Shown one piece after another: positions 61,465 through 64,000 of a stretch of 64,000 bases of DNA; position 1 is the stretch's first letter, and each line of letters starts with the position of its first letter. Source of the DNA: DATJLY01 sp035604615 (GTDB taxonomy: Bacteria; Pseudomonadota; Alphaproteobacteria; ATCC43930; CGMCC-115725); NCBI GenBank assembly GCA_035604615.1, contig DATNID010000052.1, positions 1-64,000 of the forward strand, written 5' to 3'. The position numbers and the translations under genes were made by a program. Below the pieces are notes generated by a model. The model did not search any database, was not told where the DNA came from, and was given only the letters and a program-made list of their open reading frames with translations.

Positions 61465-62071
61465 CGAATTCCGCGAGGCCCACCTGGCGCTCGCGGCGGA
61501 CGCGCTCGGCCACCACGATCGACTGCATCTGGCGCACGCTGTCCGCGAGGTCGTCGTTCAGGATGACGTAGTCGTATTCGGGCCAGTGGCTCATGTCGTC
61601 GGACGATTTCGCCATGCGGGCGGCCACCACCGCGTCGCTGTCCTGGGCGCGCCGCCGCAGCCGCTCCTCGAGCGCCGCATGGGTCGGCGGCAGGATGAAC
61701 ACCGAGACGAGGTCCTGGCGCACCGTCTCCTTGAGCTGCTGCGTTCCTTGCCAGTCGACGTCGCTGACGATGTCGCCGCCGGCCTCGAGCGCCGCCATCA
61801 CCGGCGCGCGCGGCGTACCGTAGCTATGCCCGAACACGGTCGCGTGCTCCAAGAGCTCGCCCGTCGCCACCATCGCCTCGAAGCGCGAGGCCGAGATGAA
61901 GTGATAATGCTTGCCGTCGATCTCGCCGGCGCGCGGCGGCCGCGTCGTCACCGACACCGACATCGCGAGGCTCGGGTCGGCGGCGATGAGCGCGCGCGTG
62001 ATCGTGCTCTTGCCCGCGCCGGAGGGCGAACTCAACACCAGCAGGATGCCACGTCGCGTGATCTCGCCCAT
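61439..62071 (-). CDS. gmk: guanylate kinase
   Basis: A 210-residue GMP kinase. The P-loop SPSGAGKST is at about 14-22. TRPPRAGEIDGKHYHF binds GMP, and the lid region is near LRRRAQDSD. It is cytosolic. It follows yicC by 4 bp on the same strand, and mltG-yicC-gmk is the usual alphaproteobacterial order, interrupted here by a heme-binding-type gene. Its 3' end overlaps rsmA by 26 bp. Confidence 0.95.
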   Translation of the reverse strand: MGEITRRGILLVLSSPSGAGKSTITRALIAADPSLAMSVSVTTRPPRAGEIDGKHYHFISASRFEAMVATGELLEHATVFGHSYGTPRAPVMAALEAGGDIVSDVDWQGTQQLKETVRQDLVSVFILPPTHAALEERLRRRAQDSDAVVAARMAKSSDDMSHWPEYDYVILNDDLADSVRQMQSIVVAERVRRERQVGLAEFVNRLRGLP

Positions 62072-62075
62072 GTCG

Positions 62076-62963
62076 CTACTCGATGTTCTGCACCTGCTCG
62101 CGGAGCTGTTCGATCGCGGCCTTGAGCGCGAGCCCGATGCGCGTCAGGCCCATGTCGGACGATTTCGAGCACAGCGTGTTGGCCTCGCGGTTGAACTCCT
62201 GGCACAGGAAATCGAAGCGCCGGCCGATCGCGCCGCCCTCGGCCAAAAGCGCGCGCGCCGCCGCGATATGGGACGAGAGCCGGTCCAGCTCCTCACGCAC
62301 GTCGGCCTTGGCGGCGATCAGCGCCGCCTCCTGCGCGAGGCGCTCGGGCGAGAGCGCGGGCGAGGCTTGCAATAACTCCTCCACCTGCGCCTTGAGCCGC
62401 GCGCGCAGCGTCTCGGGCTGGGTCGCGGCGGAAGCCTCGGCGCTGGCGACGAGGGCCGCGATCTCGGCGATGCGCTGATCGAGCACCGGCTCGAGCCGCC
62501 CGCCTTCGCCGAGCCGCACCTGCGCGAGCCGGCCCAGCGCCGCCTCCCAGCTTGCCAGCAGGGCGGCGTTGCGGCGCTCGCGCGAGGATTCGTCCTCGTT
62601 CTCGTCGCCGCTCTCGATCACGCCCTTGATAGCGAGGAGCCCGTCGAGCCGCGGCGGCGCGGTCTCGACCTCGGCGGCGACCTCGCGCGCGATCGCCAGC
62701 ACCGCGGCCAGCGCCTCGCGATTGACCCGGACGCCGGACGCCGCATTGGCGCGCGTCACCGCCAAGGACGCCGTGACCGCGCCGCGCTTCAAATGCTGCG
62801 CCAGGCTGGCGCGCAGCGGCAGCTCGAGCGCGTCGAAGCCGGGCGGCAGGCGGAAGCGCATGTCGAGCGCCTTGCCGTTGACGCTCTTCACCTCCCACAC
62901 CCAAGAGAGGCCGTCGGCGTGCTCCTCGGCGCGGGCGAAGCCGGTCATGCTCGAGATCGCCAT
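62076..62963 (-). CDS. yicC: YicC/YloC-family endoribonuclease
   Basis: A 295-residue member of the YicC family. It starts SSMTGFARAEEHADG, and ends in the DUF1732 part (CQEFNREANTLCSKSSDMGLTRIGLALKAAIEQLREQVQNIE), both diagnostic. Relatives are reported as RNases that affect small RNA stability. The middle is long and helical. Start at ATG 62963. It is cytosolic and leads a two-gene unit with gmk. Confidence 0.92.
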   Translation of the reverse strand: MAISSMTGFARAEEHADGLSWVWEVKSVNGKALDMRFRLPPGFDALELPLRASLAQHLKRGAVTASLAVTRANAASGVRVNREALAAVLAIAREVAAEVETAPPRLDGLLAIKGVIESGDENEDESSRERRNAALLASWEAALGRLAQVRLGEGGRLEPVLDQRIAEIAALVASAEASAATQPETLRARLKAQVEELLQASPALSPERLAQEAALIAAKADVREELDRLSSHIAAARALLAEGGAIGRRFDFLCQEFNREANTLCSKSSDMGLTRIGLALKAAIEQLREQVQNIE

Positions 62964-63022
62964 GGCGTCCTTATAGCCGCGCCGCGACCGGAGCGGGAGG
63001 GCAAGAACGGTTGCGCCGGACC

Positions 63023-63529
63023 CTATTTCAAGCGGTCGCTGATCTTGGCGAGGCCGGCGCTGGCGCAGGCTTCGTCCTTGTCGCCGCCGGGCGCGCCGCT
63101 GGCGCCGATGGCGCCGATCGTGTCGTCGCCGACCTTGATCGGCAGGCCGCCCTGCCCGGTGGTGAAATTCGGATCGTAGATTCCGGGATTGAAGGCACCC
63201 GGCGCGGAGACCCGCTTGCCGAAGTCGCCGCTCGAGACCTTCAGTATGGCGGCGGTGTAGGCCTTGCGGCGGGTGATTTCCCGGGTCAGCGCGCTGGCGC
63301 CGTCACCCATGAGCACCAGCTTGGGCGCCCCGGTGCGGTCGGCGATGGTGACCGAGACGTTGTAGCCTTGCGCCTTGCACGCCGCGATCGCCGCCTGGGC
63401 CGCTTCCACGGCCAGATCGGCGGTGAGGACCTTGTGGGTTTCCGTTGGCAAGGGATCGGCGGCCAAGGCGTTGGCGCCGGTGAAAGCGAAGACGCAAGCG
63501 GCCGCCGCGAACGCGAAGGATCGGTTCAT
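63023..63529 (-). CDS. GlcG/HbpS-family heme-binding-type protein
   Basis: A 168-residue secreted protein: signal peptide (FAFAAAACVFAFTGANALA), then the DUF336 fold (AVEAAQAAIAACKAQGYNVSVTIADRTG, ITRRKAYTAAILKVSS, QGGLPIKVGDDTIGAIGASGAPGGDKDEACASAG). Members bind heme or small ligands in periplasm or outside the cell, and some form octamers. Two cysteines (ACKAQ, EACAS) could pair. It stands between yicC and mltG on the same strand. Ligand not proven. Confidence 0.87.
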   Translation of the reverse strand: MNRSFAFAAAACVFAFTGANALAADPLPTETHKVLTADLAVEAAQAAIAACKAQGYNVSVTIADRTGAPKLVLMGDGASALTREITRRKAYTAAILKVSSGDFGKRVSAPGAFNPGIYDPNFTTGQGGLPIKVGDDTIGAIGASGAPGGDKDEACASAGLAKISDRLK

Positions 63530-63604
63530 TGTTTTCCTCCCGGAGTGATTGGCGCGGTCATTGGACCATCGCCGACGCGTCAGCGCAACGGCCCGGCGCG
63601 CGTC

Positions 63605-64000
63605 CTAGTCCGGCCCCGCGTCGCCGCGCAGGCGGCGCAGTTGAGCGACGTTGCGGTTGTGCTGCTCGAGGGTGCGGGCGAAACTGTGGCGGCCGGTGCC
63701 GTCGGCGGCGAAGTAGAGATCGCCGCGGTCATCGGGCGCCACCGCGGCGGCGATCGCGGCGAGGCCGGGATTGGCGATCGGCGTCGGCGGCAGGCCCTTC
63801 ACCTCGTAAGTGTTGTAGGGCGAATCGACGGCCAGATCGGCGTGGTCGAGCGGGTGGGCAAGCGGGTGCTTGCCGCCGTCCGTGAGGGCGTAAGCCACCG
63901 TCGGATCGGCCTGGAGCTTCATGCCGTGCGCGAGCCGTTCGACATAGACGCCGGCGATACGCGCACGCTCGTCGGCAAGCGCAGTCTCCTTCTCGACGAT
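63605..64000 (-). CDS. mltG: endolytic murein transglycosylase MltG, C-terminal part
   Basis: The window cuts this gene, leaving its last 131 residues. They begin IVEKETALADER, whose ExE stretch holds the catalytic glutamate of MltG, followed by GMKLQADPTVAYAL, SPYNTY and GLPPTPIANPG, all conserved. The enzyme, anchored in the inner membrane, cuts nascent peptidoglycan and ends glycan strands. The missing part lies to the right. It stands upstream of yicC-gmk in the usual order. Confidence 0.93.
   Translation of the reverse strand: MVEKETALADERARIAGVYVERLAHGMKLQADPTVAYALTDGGKHPLAHPLDHADLAVDSPYNTYEVKGLPPTPIANPGLAAIAAAVAPDDRGDLYFAADGTGRHSFARTLEQHNRNVAQLRRLRGDAGPD

Overview
The window is chromosomal DNA of a very GC-rich, Gram-negative alphaproteobacterium, probably a soil- or water-dwelling relative of the Rhodospirillales/Hyphomicrobiales. 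The evidence is the block lptF-lptG-lptD-surA-pdxA-rsmA facing gmk-yicC-mltG, separate glyQ and glyS genes, a small aa3-oxidase subunit IV-type protein, an alphaproteobacterial XRE regulator, and several families of dispersed palindromic repeats. I see no prophage, insertion sequence, CRISPR array or rRNA. Gene density is high and many starts are GTG.

Layout. 0-4 kb: a cut-off YhdH/AcuI-type reductase and an SCP2-type thiolase, then pyrC followed by a DsbA/FrnE-like gene with an in-frame TGA, then a nitroreductase. 4.1-8.9 kb: a four-gene minus-strand operon (GT9, two further glycosyltransferases, asnB-like) for a surface glycan. 9.2-18.1 kb: ygfZ, glyQ-glyS-ppdK, a small membrane/zinc-ribbon protein, and DUF2007-methyltransferase-SppA. 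18.3-29.7 kb: polyprenyl synthase, tRNA-Pro(CGG), exporter, lipoproteins, S41 protease, acyl-CoA synthetase, acyltransferase 3, MBL hydrolase, cupin and an ABC binding protein. 30-47.7 kb is accessory metabolism: an orphan LivK-type binding protein, two MFS transporters, GST, class II aldolase beside a deleted crotonase, two luciferase-like monooxygenases each near an alpha/beta hydrolase, cupins, a Tat amidohydrolase with an apparent frameshift, VOC, OmpA, and SDR/epimerase. 47.8-64 kb is core: purM-purN, ndk, holC, pepA, LPS export and outer-membrane assembly, pdxA, rsmA, gmk, yicC, a heme-binding-type protein and the mltG C-terminus.

The most notable observation is at 2819-3439. The TGA falls exactly where the first cysteine of the CPWC active site belongs. 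It is followed at the right distance by a 7-bp perfect hairpin whose loop has G in its second position, as expected of a bacterial SECIS element. The remaining 191 codons are intact. I read this as a selenocysteine-containing (UPWC) FrnE-like thiol oxidoreductase that ordinary gene calling would truncate or miss. No selA, selB, selC or selD lies in the window, so the claim needs a genome-level check.

Other points: three dispersed palindrome families with two copies each, a crotonase with an out-of-frame internal deletion, a one-base frameshift in a C run, a 56-codon ORF with a strong ribosome binding site, and six convergent gene pairs with overlapping 3' ends.
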